Shown piece by piece: positions 19,429 to 28,971 of a DNA stretch of 64,000 nucleotides. Made by a program: the position numbers and the translations under genes. Origin of the DNA: Oryzomonas sagensis (GTDB lineage Bacteria > Desulfobacterota > Desulfuromonadia > Geobacterales > Pseudopelobacteraceae); contig NZ_VZRA01000001.1 of the NCBI RefSeq assembly GCF_008802355.1, forward strand, positions 986,525 to 1,050,524, written 5' to 3'. The number at the start of each line of letters is the position of its first letter. Position 1 is the first letter of the stretch. The notes beneath the pieces are model-generated. The model was not told where the DNA came from. It saw only the letters and a program-made list of their open reading frames with translations, and made no database searches.

Positions 19429-19444
19429 TGGCATATTAGATGCA
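19429..19444 (+). promoter_or_regulatory. sigma-54 (-24/-12) promoter of the ANTAR regulator gene
   Basis: TGGCAT then ATGCA, with GG at 19430-19431 and GC at 19442-19443, 12 apart. Predicted start near 19455, about 29 bases before the ATG at 19484. No terminator leader here, unlike the three target-like operons. Confidence 0.7.
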
Positions 19445-19483
19445 CATCAAGTCCGTATCCGATGGTTACCGGGAGGATGCTAC

Positions 19484-20047
19484 ATGAAAACAGTTTTGAT
19501 ATGCGACGATGAGCCACTCATCAGGATGAGCCTGAAGGCCATGCTCATGGAGCTTGGCTTCGAGGATGTGCTGGAGTGCGGGGACGGCAAAAGCGCCGTG
19601 GAAATGGCCATGGCGAGCTTTCCCGATATGGCGGTGCTGGATGTGGCCATGCCCATAATGGACGGTATAACCGCGGCAAAAGAGATCAAGAAAAAGCTCA
19701 AGATCCCCATCATGCTCCTGACCAACTGCTACGATGCCCAGACCGCGAAACGGGCAGCGGAGAGCGGAATTGCCGCTTTTTTAACCAAGCCGCTCCGGGA
19801 GCAGGACCTCATCCCGGCTATCGAGATCGCCCTGGCCCATACCGAACAGGTGGAAGACCTCAAGGAAAAGATCGAGGACCTCAAGGAAACCATCGAGAAT
19901 CGGAAGGTGATTGAAAAGGCCAAGGGGACGTTGATGGAAAAACAGCGCTTGAGCGAGGCCGACGCCTATCGCGCCATGCAGAAACTGGCCATGGACAAAC
20001 GCAAAAGCCTGCGCCAGGTTGCGGACGGCATCCTGAAGGGGGTATAA
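19484..20047 (+). CDS. response regulator with ANTAR RNA-binding domain (GnfR-like antiterminator)
   Basis: 187 residues from the ATG at 19484 with GGGAGG upstream. Receiver domain (~1-120): acidic pair DDE near residue 8, phospho-acceptor D in VLDVAMPIMDG, then T/S region LLTN and K in FLTKPLREQ. A coiled coil of repeated EDLKEKIEDLKETIE follows. The ANTAR domain (~137-187) contains KVIEKAKGTLMEKQRLSEADAYRAMQKLA. Known: ANTAR proteins bind paired RNA hairpins and block terminator formation. In Geobacter sulfurreducens the GnfK/GnfR system controls nif genes this way (recalled from the literature). The gene lies between the etf operon and the nif genes, both of which have matching leader structures. 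Its cognate kinase is not in this window. Confidence 0.93.
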   Translation: MKTVLICDDEPLIRMSLKAMLMELGFEDVLECGDGKSAVEMAMASFPDMAVLDVAMPIMDGITAAKEIKKKLKIPIMLLTNCYDAQTAKRAAESGIAAFLTKPLREQDLIPAIEIALAHTEQVEDLKEKIEDLKETIENRKVIEKAKGTLMEKQRLSEADAYRAMQKLAMDKRKSLRQVADGILKGV

Positions 20048-20056
20048 GGTCTACCC

Positions 20057-20228
20057 TGAATCTGTGACGCCTCCATGTCTCCGCTGGTCCGGAAGGCCTC
20101 TGCCTTTGCGTTTGAGCACTCTGCGACCATCAGGCGGCGGACCAGCCTGGTGAGTGGGCTGTCACGATACGGCGGCGTTCGGGCCCCGGCTCTTCCGGGC
20201 GCTGCGGCATTCCGGCGTCACAGATTCA
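20057..20228 (+). repeat. palindromic element, family 2, copy 2 (172 bp)
   Basis: Terminal inverted repeats TGAATCTGTGACGCC (20057-20071) and GGCGTCACAGATTCA (20214-20228), 15 bp and perfect. Similar in length and interior to 17172-17340. It lies between the convergent ANTAR gene and draG and ends 3 bases from the draG stop codon. Confidence 0.88.
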
Positions 20229-20231
20229 GAT

Positions 20232-21137
20232 TTACATCATGCTTCCCGCCGGGCTGGCGGCAATCAACCGCCCGGCCAGCGTGGTGATCTCGCTAATCAC
20301 GTTCCTATCCACCTTCTTCAGCCAGCGCTGGGGAATCCCTTCCATGCCGTAGTAGGCCCCGGCCAGCATGCCGCAGATGGCGCCGGTCGTATCCGCGTCA
20401 GCCCCCTGATTGACGGTCCCCACGACGCACTCCTCGAAGTTCTTCCCTTTGAAAAACCAATGAAAGACGGTCTGGAGCGTATCCACCACGTAGCCGGTGG
20501 CCAGCCCCCGGTAGGGCTCGAAATGAAAGGTGGGAAACCGGGCCACCAGGCCGTCGGCCTGACGGCGCAGACGAGTCCGGGATGCACCGCAGATCGCCAG
20601 GTGCAGAAGTTCTCCCAGGCAGACGCAGGCCGCGTCCGACAGGGGGTTGTTGTGGGTGATGTGGGCCTGTTCGAGCGCATATTTCTTCAACAGTTCACCG
20701 TCGGGGAGGGAGAAGAGCGCCACCGGCACGATCCGCATGGCAGCGCCGTTGCCGGCGTCCCACTCGTTCGGGGGCGATTCCAGGGTGCCGTTCAACATGT
20801 AGGCGCGGATACCCTTGCGGCAGGTGTCGCCGCAATCCACCGGCCGGGATTTGAGCCAGGCGGCAAAATTGCGGGCGATGCTCTCCACGGACCATCCCTG
20901 GTTTTCGACGATTGCCCGGGCGATGCAGAGGGCCATCTCGGTGTCGTCGGTTACCTGCCCCGGCTTCAGGCGGAGCCAGCCGCCGCCGATGATCTCCTTG
21001 AAGGTGCCGTATTTTGCGGCAATCTCCGACGCCGTCATGAACTCGACCGTCGCGCCGAGGGCGTCGCCGATGGCCATGCCGATAAAGGCTGCCGTGGCTC
21101 TGCTGCTGATTTCTGCGGGATTGTACAGGTTGAACAT
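20232..21137 (-). CDS. draG: ADP-ribosylglycohydrolase, dinitrogenase reductase activating (DraG)
   Basis: 301 residues from the ATG at 21137. The family core is clear: AAFIGMAIGDALGATVEFM, the metal site VTDDTEMAL, and the C-terminal NQGADADTTGAICGMLAGAYYG, which supplies the dinuclear Mn ligands. Known role: removes ADP-ribose from the regulatory arginine of NifH, reactivating nitrogenase after an ammonium or energy shock. That target arginine is present in the NifH encoded here (R99). The start has only a weak ribosome site; a longer start at 21197 is possible but begins before family homology. A -24/-12 element lies upstream. No draT transferase is encoded in this window, so the modifying partner must be elsewhere or absent. 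Confidence 0.88.
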   Translation of the reverse strand: MFNLYNPAEISSRATAAFIGMAIGDALGATVEFMTASEIAAKYGTFKEIIGGGWLRLKPGQVTDDTEMALCIARAIVENQGWSVESIARNFAAWLKSRPVDCGDTCRKGIRAYMLNGTLESPPNEWDAGNGAAMRIVPVALFSLPDGELLKKYALEQAHITHNNPLSDAACVCLGELLHLAICGASRTRLRRQADGLVARFPTFHFEPYRGLATGYVVDTLQTVFHWFFKGKNFEECVVGTVNQGADADTTGAICGMLAGAYYGMEGIPQRWLKKVDRNVISEITTLAGRLIAASPAGSMM

Positions 21138-21192
21138 GGGGCAACCGTCCAGAGGGGAATTGGCAGAACTTCCACGTATCCCTGCTAAGGCC

Positions 21193-21209
21193 TGCAAAAG
21201 CGAAACCAG
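21193..21209 (-). promoter_or_regulatory. candidate sigma-54 promoter for draG
   Basis: On the minus strand CTGGTTTCG then TTTTGCA: GG at 21207-21206 and GC at 21195-21194, spacing 12. The -12 half is strong, the -24 half weaker (TGGTTT). Predicted start near 21183, about 46 bases before the chosen ATG. Confidence 0.5.
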
Positions 21210-21352
21210 AATGCAAAATAATATTAATGCTCAAGAAATAGGCATTATCTCGGCCCGCTCCGTCGCCACCAAAGGGTAAAACTGTGGAGGATCAGATGGC
21301 AACAGGCCGTTATACGAGCCTTTGCAGCATAATTTGAAATCGAAAGGACTCT

Positions 21353-21369
21353 CTGGCACGCTCTATGCC
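21353..21369 (+). promoter_or_regulatory. sigma-54 (-24/-12) promoter of the nifB operon
   Basis: TCTGGCACG then TATGCC, with GG at 21355-21356 and GC at 21367-21368, 12 apart. Predicted start near 21380, leaving a leader of about 98 bases before nifB. A small hairpin ATGCGT/ACGCAT would form at the very 5' end. Confidence 0.8.
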
Positions 21370-21421
21370 TTACCCCTATGCGTAGGACGCATCAGAGGAC
21401 AATGATATCAACTCAGCGACA

Positions 21422-21458
21422 AGGCAACGGAGCCTGCGGAGAGAGCCGCAGGCTTTTT
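21422..21458 (+). promoter_or_regulatory. ANTAR-type hairpin overlapping a leader terminator (nifB)
   Basis: Hairpin AGGC-AACGGA-GCCT (21422-21435) has a hexaloop with A1 and G4. Its 3' arm is the first half of the terminator stem GCCTGCGG-AGAGAG-CCGCAGGC (21432-21453), followed by TTTTT. Forming the first hairpin blocks the terminator. The nifB ribosome site AAGGAG comes right after. Confidence 0.7.
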
Positions 21459-21477
21459 GTTTGAAAGGAGCATACCC

Positions 21478-22350
21478 ATGGCGAGTGCATGTGACATGAA
21501 GAACAGGATTCAAGGGCACCCCTGCTTTGGCGGCAACCATCACAAAAACGGCCGCATGCATCTGGCGGTGGCCCCCCGGTGTAACATCAAGTGCGGTTAT
21601 TGCACCCGCAAACACGACTGCGCCAACGAATCCCGGCCCGGTGTGACCAGCCGCCTGCTGACCCCCCAGGAGGCGATCGTCAAGGTGCGGGAGGTGATGG
21701 CCAGCCCGGTGGTGGGCCCGATCATCAAGGTGATCGGCATCGCCGGCCCCGGCGACCCGCTGGCCAACGAGCAGACCTTTGAAACCTTCGAACTGGTCAA
21801 AAAGGAATTCCCGCACCTCATGCTGTGCATGAGCACCAACGGCCTGCTGCTCCCCGAGTCCATCGACCGTCTCTACGAACTGGGACTGCATAGCCTGACC
21901 GTCACCATCAACGCCGTCGATCCCGAGGTTGGAGCCCAGATCTATCGCCATGTCATCTATCACGGTCACCACTATACCGGCGTGGAGGGGGCCCGGATCC
22001 TGATCGCCAACCAGTTCGAAGGGCTGAAGCGGGCCGCCGAATTGGGGCTGACCATCAAGGTCAATACCGTGCTGGTGCCGGGAATCAACGATAGCCAGGT
22101 GCCGTTGATCGCCGAGCGGGTCAAGAAATTGGGCGCCTTTGTGATGAATATCATGCCGCTCATTCCCCAGGCCGAACTGGCACACATCGAACCGCCCGAC
22201 GAACAGCGGCTGGCGGAGGTGCGCAAGGCCAACGAGGCCATCATCGGGCAGTTCAGCCATTGCAAGCAGTGCCGCGCCGACGCCATCGGCCTGATCGGGC
22301 AGGACGTGACGGTCGGGGAATCCGCCTGTGCGGCACCGCCGCAAGGATAG
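21478..22350 (+). CDS. nifB: nitrogenase cofactor biosynthesis radical SAM protein NifB
   Basis: 290 residues from the ATG at 21478, with AAGGAG 10 bases upstream. Diagnostic NifB features: HPCF at residues 14-17, the radical-SAM cluster CNIKCGYC (C35, C39, C42), HDCANESRPGVTS, and the C-terminal CKQCRADAIG that binds a further Fe-S cluster. Known role: fuses two [4Fe-4S] clusters with insertion of carbide and sulfide to make NifB-co, the core of FeMo-co. It ends after the radical-SAM and cluster region and lacks the NifX-like domain fused in many proteobacteria. It is followed 20 bases later by a GNAT gene and then nifV. Controlled by a sigma-54 promoter and a terminator leader. Confidence 0.95.
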   Translation: MASACDMKNRIQGHPCFGGNHHKNGRMHLAVAPRCNIKCGYCTRKHDCANESRPGVTSRLLTPQEAIVKVREVMASPVVGPIIKVIGIAGPGDPLANEQTFETFELVKKEFPHLMLCMSTNGLLLPESIDRLYELGLHSLTVTINAVDPEVGAQIYRHVIYHGHHYTGVEGARILIANQFEGLKRAAELGLTIKVNTVLVPGINDSQVPLIAERVKKLGAFVMNIMPLIPQAELAHIEPPDEQRLAEVRKANEAIIGQFSHCKQCRADAIGLIGQDVTVGESACAAPPQG

Positions 22351-22369
22351 GGGCGAGGAGTAACCGGGC

Positions 22370-23179
22370 ATGACCATCGAGCCGTTTCGAAAAGAGGATG
22401 TGCCGCGTTTTCTGAGGCTGGCCGCCGCTGAGAACTGGGTGGCGGAACCGTGGGAATTCGATTTCCTGCTGTCCACCTTCCCCGACGGCTGTCTCTCGGC
22501 GCGGGACGAGGCGGGCGCTGCCGTCGGCTTCGTGACCTCCCTGCGCCACGATTGCAGCGGCTGGATCGGCAATCTTATCGTCGATCGGGACTGTCGCGGC
22601 ACCGGCATCGGCGAAGCGCTGTTCCTCGGGGCGTTTGACAGCCTGCGGGCGGCCGGCGCCGAGACCTTCTGGCTGACCGCCTCGAAAATGGGCAAGGCCC
22701 TGTATGAAAAGCACGGATTCAATAGCACCGACACCATCATCCGCTGGACCGGCAGGACCGGTGCGCCAACGGATACGGCTCCTGCCGCGGCAGGGGCGTG
22801 GGACGCGGCCCTTGACCGGCTCGGATGGGGGGATCGGCGCGACGGCCTGCTTGCCGCTACCTGCCGGCGCGGGACGGTCCTGGCGGCTGATTCCGCCTTT
22901 GCGGTTATTCAGCCCTGCGGCCAGGCGGTGCAGCTGGGACCGTTCGGCGCCGTTTCGCCGGATCGGGCCGCGCGCCTGCTCGACGAGGCCCTGAGCAGCC
23001 TGCCGGCCGGCGTCACCGTGTATATCGACACCCCGGCCTGCAACTCGGGCGCGGTTGCGCTGCTCCAGGAGCGGGGCTTCAGGGATCACGGCACCAATGT
23101 CCTCATGTATGCCGGCGTCAAGCCGGATTACCGGCCGGAGTACATCTACGGCCTGGCAACCATGGGCAGCTGCGGATGA
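22370..23179 (+). CDS. GNAT-family acetyltransferase, probably two tandem GNAT folds
   Basis: 269 residues, with GAGGAG before the ATG. The N-terminal half (~1-140) is a clear GNAT domain: acetyl-CoA loop DRDCRGTGIGEALF (Q/RxxGxG/A), then LTASKMGKALYEKHGF, the classical C-terminal strand/helix. The second half (~150-265) has the weaker GNAT look of a degenerate copy (LLQERGFRDHGTNVLMYAG). It is 20 bases after nifB and therefore in the nif operon; a linked role is likely but the substrate is unknown. A 201-bp repeat lies between it and nifV. Confidence 0.8.
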   Translation: MTIEPFRKEDVPRFLRLAAAENWVAEPWEFDFLLSTFPDGCLSARDEAGAAVGFVTSLRHDCSGWIGNLIVDRDCRGTGIGEALFLGAFDSLRAAGAETFWLTASKMGKALYEKHGFNSTDTIIRWTGRTGAPTDTAPAAAGAWDAALDRLGWGDRRDGLLAATCRRGTVLAADSAFAVIQPCGQAVQLGPFGAVSPDRAARLLDEALSSLPAGVTVYIDTPACNSGAVALLQERGFRDHGTNVLMYAGVKPDYRPEYIYGLATMGSCG

Positions 23180-23185
23180 TGTAAG

Positions 23186-23386
23186 AGGTTGTTGAAAAAC
23201 AGCCATCAGGCCTTCGTCCTCGAAGGCCCTTTTGTGCGGCGTAGCGCCCCTCATCCTATCCTTCTCCCCAAGGGAGAAGGGATACCGTTACCCTCTCCCT
23301 CCGGGAGAGGGTGGCCAAAGGCCGGGTGAGGGCCTCCGCAGGGCTTGTCTCGCGGGTACGACGATCTGACTATTTTTGAACAACCT
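23186..23386 (+). repeat. 201-bp palindromic element, family 1, copy B
   Basis: Starts AGGTTGTTGAAAAA and ends TTTTTGAACAACCT, which are complementary ends with one mismatch. Same length as copies A and D. It sits inside the nif cluster, between the GNAT gene and nifV. It carries strong hairpins that could reduce read-through or alter mRNA stability. Confidence 0.9.
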
Positions 23387-23419
23387 AAATTTTTCAACAG
23401 TTTAACGAAGGAGGCGACC

Positions 23420-24550
23420 ATGAACGAGCCAGCCATCATCATTGACGATACTACCCTGCGGGACGGGGAACAGACCGCAGGCGTGGTCTTCAGCAGGCGC
23501 GATAAGATCGCCATCGCCCGCATGCTCGACTCCATCGGCGTACAGGAGCTGGAATGCGGCATCCCGGCCATGGGCAAGGATGAGCAGAGCGATGTCAGGG
23601 CGTTGGTGGACCTGGGGCTCAATGCCCGGCTGATCACCTGGAACCGGGCCACGGTGCCGGATATCCAGGCCAGCATCGACAGCGGCGTCACGGCGGTGGA
23701 TATCTCCCTGTCGGTTTCGGACATCATGATCCGCAACAAGATCAGGAAGACCCGCGAATGGGTCAAGGAGCAGCTCAAGGTGGCCCTGGGATTCGCCAAG
23801 GGGAAAGGGTTGTACGTCTCGGTCGGCGGGGAGGACGCCAGCCGGGCCGATATCCCCTTCCTCATCGAACTGATGCAGATCACCTGGGCCATGGGTGGCG
23901 ACCGCTTCCGTTTCTGCGATACCCTTGGCATCCTCGATCCCTTCGGCACGTTCGACATGGTGCGCGCCCTGCGTACGGCCGTGCCCGAACTCCCCCTCGA
24001 GGTGCATACCCATAACGATCTGGGGATGGCCACCGCCAACGCCATTGCCGGCATCCGCGCCGGTGCCGTGTTCGTCAATACGACGGTCAACGGCCTGGGG
24101 GAACGGGCCGGCAACGCCGCACTGGAAGAAGTGGTGATGGGGCTCAAGCATGCCAGCGGCATCGACACCGGCATCGATACCCACCGCTTCCGGGAGTTGT
24201 CCCTGTTCGTGGCCAAGGCCTCCAATCGGCCGCTGCCGGCCTGGAAGGCGGTGGTCGGCGAACGGGTCTTTGCCCACGAATCGGGGCTGCACGCCGACGG
24301 GGTCATCAAGGACCCCCGGAACTACGAAGGATTCGACCCGGCCGAGGTGGGACTCGTGCGGCAGATCGTGGTGGGCAAGCATTCCGGCACCAGTGGGCTG
24401 ATCGAACGGTACAAGGATATGGGGATTGCCATCAGCCGTTCCGAGGCCATGCACCTGATGGACAAGGTAAGAAAGATTGCCCAGCAGACGCGGCGGCCGC
24501 TCAACAACAACCAGTTGATCAAGCTGTATGGCCTCAAGAAAGCCGCGTGA
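23420..24550 (+). CDS. nifV: homocitrate synthase NifV
   Basis: 376 residues from the ATG at 23420, preceded by GAAGGAGG. The longer frame begins in the repeat and is rejected. DRE-TIM metallolyase features: DDTTLRDGEQTAGVVF at the N-terminus, HTHNDLGMATANA for metal binding, TVNGLGERAGNAALEEV, and HESGLHADGVIKDP. Known role: condenses acetyl-CoA with 2-oxoglutarate to give homocitrate, the organic ligand of FeMo-co. The nif context and length favour NifV over isopropylmalate or citramalate synthase. It ends in a strong terminator, so nifHDK is a separate unit. No promoter of its own is evident between the repeat and the start. Confidence 0.92.
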   Translation: MNEPAIIIDDTTLRDGEQTAGVVFSRRDKIAIARMLDSIGVQELECGIPAMGKDEQSDVRALVDLGLNARLITWNRATVPDIQASIDSGVTAVDISLSVSDIMIRNKIRKTREWVKEQLKVALGFAKGKGLYVSVGGEDASRADIPFLIELMQITWAMGGDRFRFCDTLGILDPFGTFDMVRALRTAVPELPLEVHTHNDLGMATANAIAGIRAGAVFVNTTVNGLGERAGNAALEEVVMGLKHASGIDTGIDTHRFRELSLFVAKASNRPLPAWKAVVGERVFAHESGLHADGVIKDPRNYEGFDPAEVGLVRQIVVGKHSGTSGLIERYKDMGIAISRSEAMHLMDKVRKIAQQTRRPLNNNQLIKLYGLKKAA

Positions 24551-24583
24551 GCCTGCCTTCTGCGGGGAGGGGCGCATCACACG

Positions 24584-24610
24584 AAAGGCACCGACCACGG
24601 TGCCTTTTTT
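24584..24610 (+). terminator. intrinsic terminator after nifV
   Basis: Perfect 10-bp stem AAAGGCACCG / CGGTGCCTTT with loop ACCA, then further T. It lies 33 bases after the nifV stop. Confidence 0.93.
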
Positions 24611-24745
24611 GTGGGCATACTCGTGAGGGGCGGGGCGAACCGGGAAGATGCATGGGTGCATAATATATGGGCAGTTTGCAGGCGCTCCAGCGGCACGGTG
24701 GAGGAGCTTTTTGAAAGAGTTGCTTGAAATTCGGCAGGTTGCAAA

Positions 24746-24762
24746 TTGGCATGTAGGATGCA
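24746..24762 (+). promoter_or_regulatory. sigma-54 (-24/-12) promoter of nifHDK
   Basis: TTGGCATG then ATGCAT, with GG at 24748-24749 and GC at 24760-24761, 12 apart. The predicted start is near 24773, so the nifH leader is about 140 bases. No coding frame in 24611-24911. Confidence 0.82.
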
Positions 24763-24806
24763 TTAGCCAATAACAAAACATTCGGCATGCTTGGTAATAG
24801 CAATAA

Positions 24807-25778
<972 letters not shown>

Positions 25779-25796
25779 TTTCGGAAGGCATACGGC

Positions 25797-25813
25797 AGAG
25801 GCTGTTCGCCTCT
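25797..25813 (+). other. nifH-nifD intercistronic hairpin
   Basis: AGAGGC / GCCTCT with a 5-base loop and no T run, in the 56-base gap. More likely an mRNA-stability or processing element than a terminator. Confidence 0.45.
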
Positions 25814-25834
25814 CATAATCAGAGGAGACCTATT

Positions 25835-27280
25835 ATGTCAGACAAGATACGAAAAGTTGAAGGTATCACCAAGGAGTCGACGGAAGCCTTGATCGCCGAA
25901 ACCCTGGCGGTATACCCCGAAAAGGCCAAAAAGAAGCGCGCCCCGCATCTGGGCGCCAATGACCCGGCATCCGGTTCGGCCTGCGTCAAGTCCAACAAAA
26001 AGACCGTCCCCGGCGTCATGAGCGCCCGCGGCTGCGCCTATGCCGGTGCCAAAGGGGTGGTCTGGGGACCGATCCGCGATATGGTCCACGTCTCCCATGG
26101 CCCGGTCGGCTGCGGCTGGTACTCCTGGGGCACCCGCCGCAACATGATGAGCGGCATCACCGGCGTTACCAGCTTTCCGATGCAGTTCACCTCCGATTTC
26201 CAGGAAAAGGACATCGTGTACGGCGGCGACAAGAAACTTAAGACCCTGCTGGAAGAGGCCCATGACTTGTTCCCGCTGGCCAAGGGAATCTCGGTCCTTT
26301 CCGAATGTCCGGTCGGCCTGATCGGCGATGACATCAACTCGGTAGCCAAACAGTCGGCCAAGGATCTGGACATCCCCATCATCCCCTGTAACTGCGAGGG
26401 GTTCCGCGGTGTCTCCCAGTCGTTGGGGCACCATATCTCCAACGATACGATTCGCGACTTCATCATCGGCACCCGCGAGTATCCCGAGCCGGAAAGCCCC
26501 TACGACATCGCCCTGATCGGCGAATACAACATCGGCGGCGATGCCTGGTCGACGAAGCCGCTTCTCGAAGAGTGCGGTTTCAACGTCAAGGCCGTATGGA
26601 CCGGCGACGGCGAGCTGGAGAAGATCGCCGCCACCCACAAGGTCAAGCTCAACGTCATCCACTGCTACCGTTCCATGAACTACATGTGCAAGGTTATGGA
26701 AGAGAAGTACGGCATTCCTTGGGTCGAGCTCAATTTCTTCGGTCCGACCAAGATTCGTAACAGCCTCAGGCAGCTTGCCGCGTTGTTCGACGATACCATC
26801 AAGGCGAAGGTGGAGGCGGTGATCGCCAAATATGACCCGATCATGCAGGCAGTGATCGACGAGTACAAGCCGCGTCTGGATGGGAAGAAGGTCATGCTGC
26901 TGGTTGGCGGGCTCCGCCCGCGCCACACCATCGGCGCATACGAGGACTTGGGCATGGAGTGCGTTGGCTCCGGCTACGAATTTGCCCACACGGACGACTA
27001 TGACCGTACCGCGCCGGAGATGCCTGACGCCACCGTGGTCTACGACGACCCAGCCGAATACGAGTTCGAGAAGTTTGCCGGCGCCCTCAAGCCCGACCTG
27101 ATCGGTTCCGGCATCAAGGAGAAATACGTCTTCCAGAAGATGGGTGTCCCCTTCCGCCAGATGCATAGTTGGGACTATTCCGGTCCGTACCACGGCTACA
27201 AGGGTTTCGAGGTATTTGCCCGCGATGTTGACATGGCGATTAACAGCCCGACATGGCAGCTGGTGAAGGCGCCTTTCTGA
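25835..27280 (+). CDS. nifD: nitrogenase molybdenum-iron protein alpha chain NifD
   Basis: 481 residues, with GAGGAG before the ATG. P-cluster cysteines are at C67 (ARGCAYAG), C93 (PVGCGWYS) and C158 (LSECPVG). FeMo-co ligands are C277 (VIHCYRSM) and H444 ([12 protein letters not shown]). These place it firmly in the Mo-dependent NifD group rather than VnfD or AnfD. Known role: with NifK forms the alpha2beta2 dinitrogenase, holding the FeMo-cofactor that reduces N2. Second gene of nifHDK. Nothing unusual in length or key residues. Confidence 0.98.
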   Translation: MSDKIRKVEGITKESTEALIAETLAVYPEKAKKKRAPHLGANDPASGSACVKSNKKTVPGVMSARGCAYAGAKGVVWGPIRDMVHVSHGPVGCGWYSWGTRRNMMSGITGVTSFPMQFTSDFQEKDIVYGGDKKLKTLLEEAHDLFPLAKGISVLSECPVGLIGDDINSVAKQSAKDLDIPIIPCNCEGFRGVSQSLGHHISNDTIRDFIIGTREYPEPESPYDIALIGEYNIGGDAWSTKPLLEECGFNVKAVWTGDGELEKIAATHKVKLNVIHCYRSMNYMCKVMEEKYGIPWVELNFFGPTKIRNSLRQLAALFDDTIKAKVEAVIAKYDPIMQAVIDEYKPRLDGKKVMLLVGGLRPRHTIGAYEDLGMECVGSGYEFAHTDDYDRTAPEMPDATVVYDDPAEYEFEKFAGALKPDLIGSGIKEKYVFQKMGVPFRQMHSWDYSGPYHGYKGFEVFARDVDMAINSPTWQLVKAPF

Positions 27281-27359
27281 TCATGTCGGTTGCCCCTACG
27301 GGAAAAAATAACCGTACCGTGGACAGATTGGTCCCGGACGGCTTAAGGAGAGATAAATC

Positions 27360-28829
27360 ATGTCAAACGCACTAGGACTTGAAGTCAAAACGATCGTCGA
27401 GACGCCGCCGGAAGAGGTGGAGCGGGTCAAAGAATGGATCAACACGGAAGAGTATAAAGAAAAAAACTTTGCCCGTCAGGCTCTGGTGATCAACCCGGCT
27501 CACGCCTGCCAGCCGTTGGGCGCCCAACTGGCGGCCCACGGCTTTGAAGGGACGCTCCCCTTTGTCCACGGCTCCCAGGGGTGCGCATCCTACTACCGCT
27601 CGACCCTCAACCGTCATTTCCGCGAGCCGGCTCCGGCCGTGTCGGATGCCATGACCGAGGACGGCGCGGTGTTCGGCGGCCAGAACAACCTGCACGAGGG
27701 GCTGGAGAACGCCAACGCCCTCTATAAGCCGAAGATGATTGCGGTCTTCACCTCCTGCATGCCCGAGGTCATCGGCGACGACCTGACCGCCTTCATCAAG
27801 AACGCCAAACAGAAGGGATTTGTGCCCAAGGAACTGCCGGTTCCCTACGCCAATACCCCCAGCTTCAGCGGCACCCATATCAACGGTTACGACTCCATGC
27901 TGCTTTCGATCCTGCAGAATCTGACCGAGGGAAAGCAGATTGAAGGCCGCTGCACCGGCAAACTCAACCTGATCCCCGGCTGCGACTTCAACACCGGCGA
28001 TTACCGGGAGTACAAACGCATCCTGGAGGCATTCGGCATTCCCTACACCGTCCTGGCCGACATCTCCGACAGCTTCGATTCTCCCTGCGACGGCGATTAC
28101 CACATCTACGCCGGGGGCACCAAGCTGGAGGACGCCGCCGACTCCATCAACTGCAAGGCCACCATCGCCATCGGTTCCTACTCCACTGCCAAGACCTTCG
28201 GCTGGCTCAAGGACAACTTCTCGGGCAAGCATGCCTCCCTGCCGATGCCCATGGGGATCGGGAAAACCGACGCCTTTATCATGAAGGTGGCCGAACTGTT
28301 CGGCAAGGATGTGCCGGCCTCCCTGAAAAACGAACGCGGCCGCGCCGTGGACGCCATCACCGACACCCATCAGTACATCCACGGCAAGAAGTTCGCCGTG
28401 TACGGAGACCCGGACTATCTGCTGGGCTACGTCTCCTTCCTGCTGGAAGTGGGGGCCCGTCCGCACCACATCCTCTGCAGCAGAGGAAACAAGAAGGTCG
28501 AGAAGGATCTGCAGGCCCTGTTGGATAGCTCCCCGTTCGGCCAGGGGGGCAAGATCTACATGAACAAGGACCTGTGGCACCTGCGGAGCCTTTTGATGAC
28601 CGACCCGGTGGACGCCATCATCGGCGATAGCCACGGCAAGTTCGCCGCCCGTGATGCGAAGGTTCCGCTGTTCCGTTTCGGCTTCCCGGTTTTCGACCGG
28701 GTCAACAAGCATCGTTACCCGTTGATCGGCTACCAGGGTGCCATCAACATGATGACCGAGATCTGCAACAAGTTCATCGATATCAAGGATGACACGTGCG
28801 AGGATCGTCAGTTCGAATTGATGCGGTAG
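27360..28829 (+). CDS. nifK: nitrogenase molybdenum-iron protein beta chain NifK
   Basis: 489 residues, somewhat shorter at the N-terminus than Azotobacter NifK (~520), as in many anaerobes. P-cluster ligands are C50 (AHACQPLGA), C75 (SQGCASYY) and C133 (FTSCMPEV). SFSGTHINGYD contains the serine region near the P-cluster. The C-terminal region has GDSHGKFAARD. Preceded by AGGAGAG and separated from nifD by 79 bases. Ends 35 bases before a strong terminator. nifE and nifN, the scaffold genes, are not in this window and must be elsewhere. Confidence 0.98.
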   Translation: MSNALGLEVKTIVETPPEEVERVKEWINTEEYKEKNFARQALVINPAHACQPLGAQLAAHGFEGTLPFVHGSQGCASYYRSTLNRHFREPAPAVSDAMTEDGAVFGGQNNLHEGLENANALYKPKMIAVFTSCMPEVIGDDLTAFIKNAKQKGFVPKELPVPYANTPSFSGTHINGYDSMLLSILQNLTEGKQIEGRCTGKLNLIPGCDFNTGDYREYKRILEAFGIPYTVLADISDSFDSPCDGDYHIYAGGTKLEDAADSINCKATIAIGSYSTAKTFGWLKDNFSGKHASLPMPMGIGKTDAFIMKVAELFGKDVPASLKNERGRAVDAITDTHQYIHGKKFAVYGDPDYLLGYVSFLLEVGARPHHILCSRGNKKVEKDLQALLDSSPFGQGGKIYMNKDLWHLRSLLMTDPVDAIIGDSHGKFAARDAKVPLFRFGFPVFDRVNKHRYPLIGYQGAINMMTEICNKFIDIKDDTCEDRQFELMR

Positions 28830-28864
28830 GCGGGATGGAATTTCTACAATACGGATAACAGAGG

Positions 28865-28891
28865 GAGGCGGCCATGGTGCCGCCTCTTTTT
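28865..28891 (+). terminator. intrinsic terminator of nifHDK
   Basis: Stem GAGGCGGC / GCCGCCTC (28865-28872 and 28879-28886) with loop CATGGT, followed by TTTTTAT. Confidence 0.92.
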
Positions 28892-28971
28892 ATTTGTGAA
28901 CGGGAGAGCCGGGCGGGACGGGGTCCAACGCATACCTGCTCAACATGCAACCATACGACGGGGAGGTATCC

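Noticed and set aside
23345-23419. Longer N-terminus for NifV
   Set aside because: The extension is encoded by the 201-bp repeat; the ATG at 23420 has GAAGGAGG and matches the family start.
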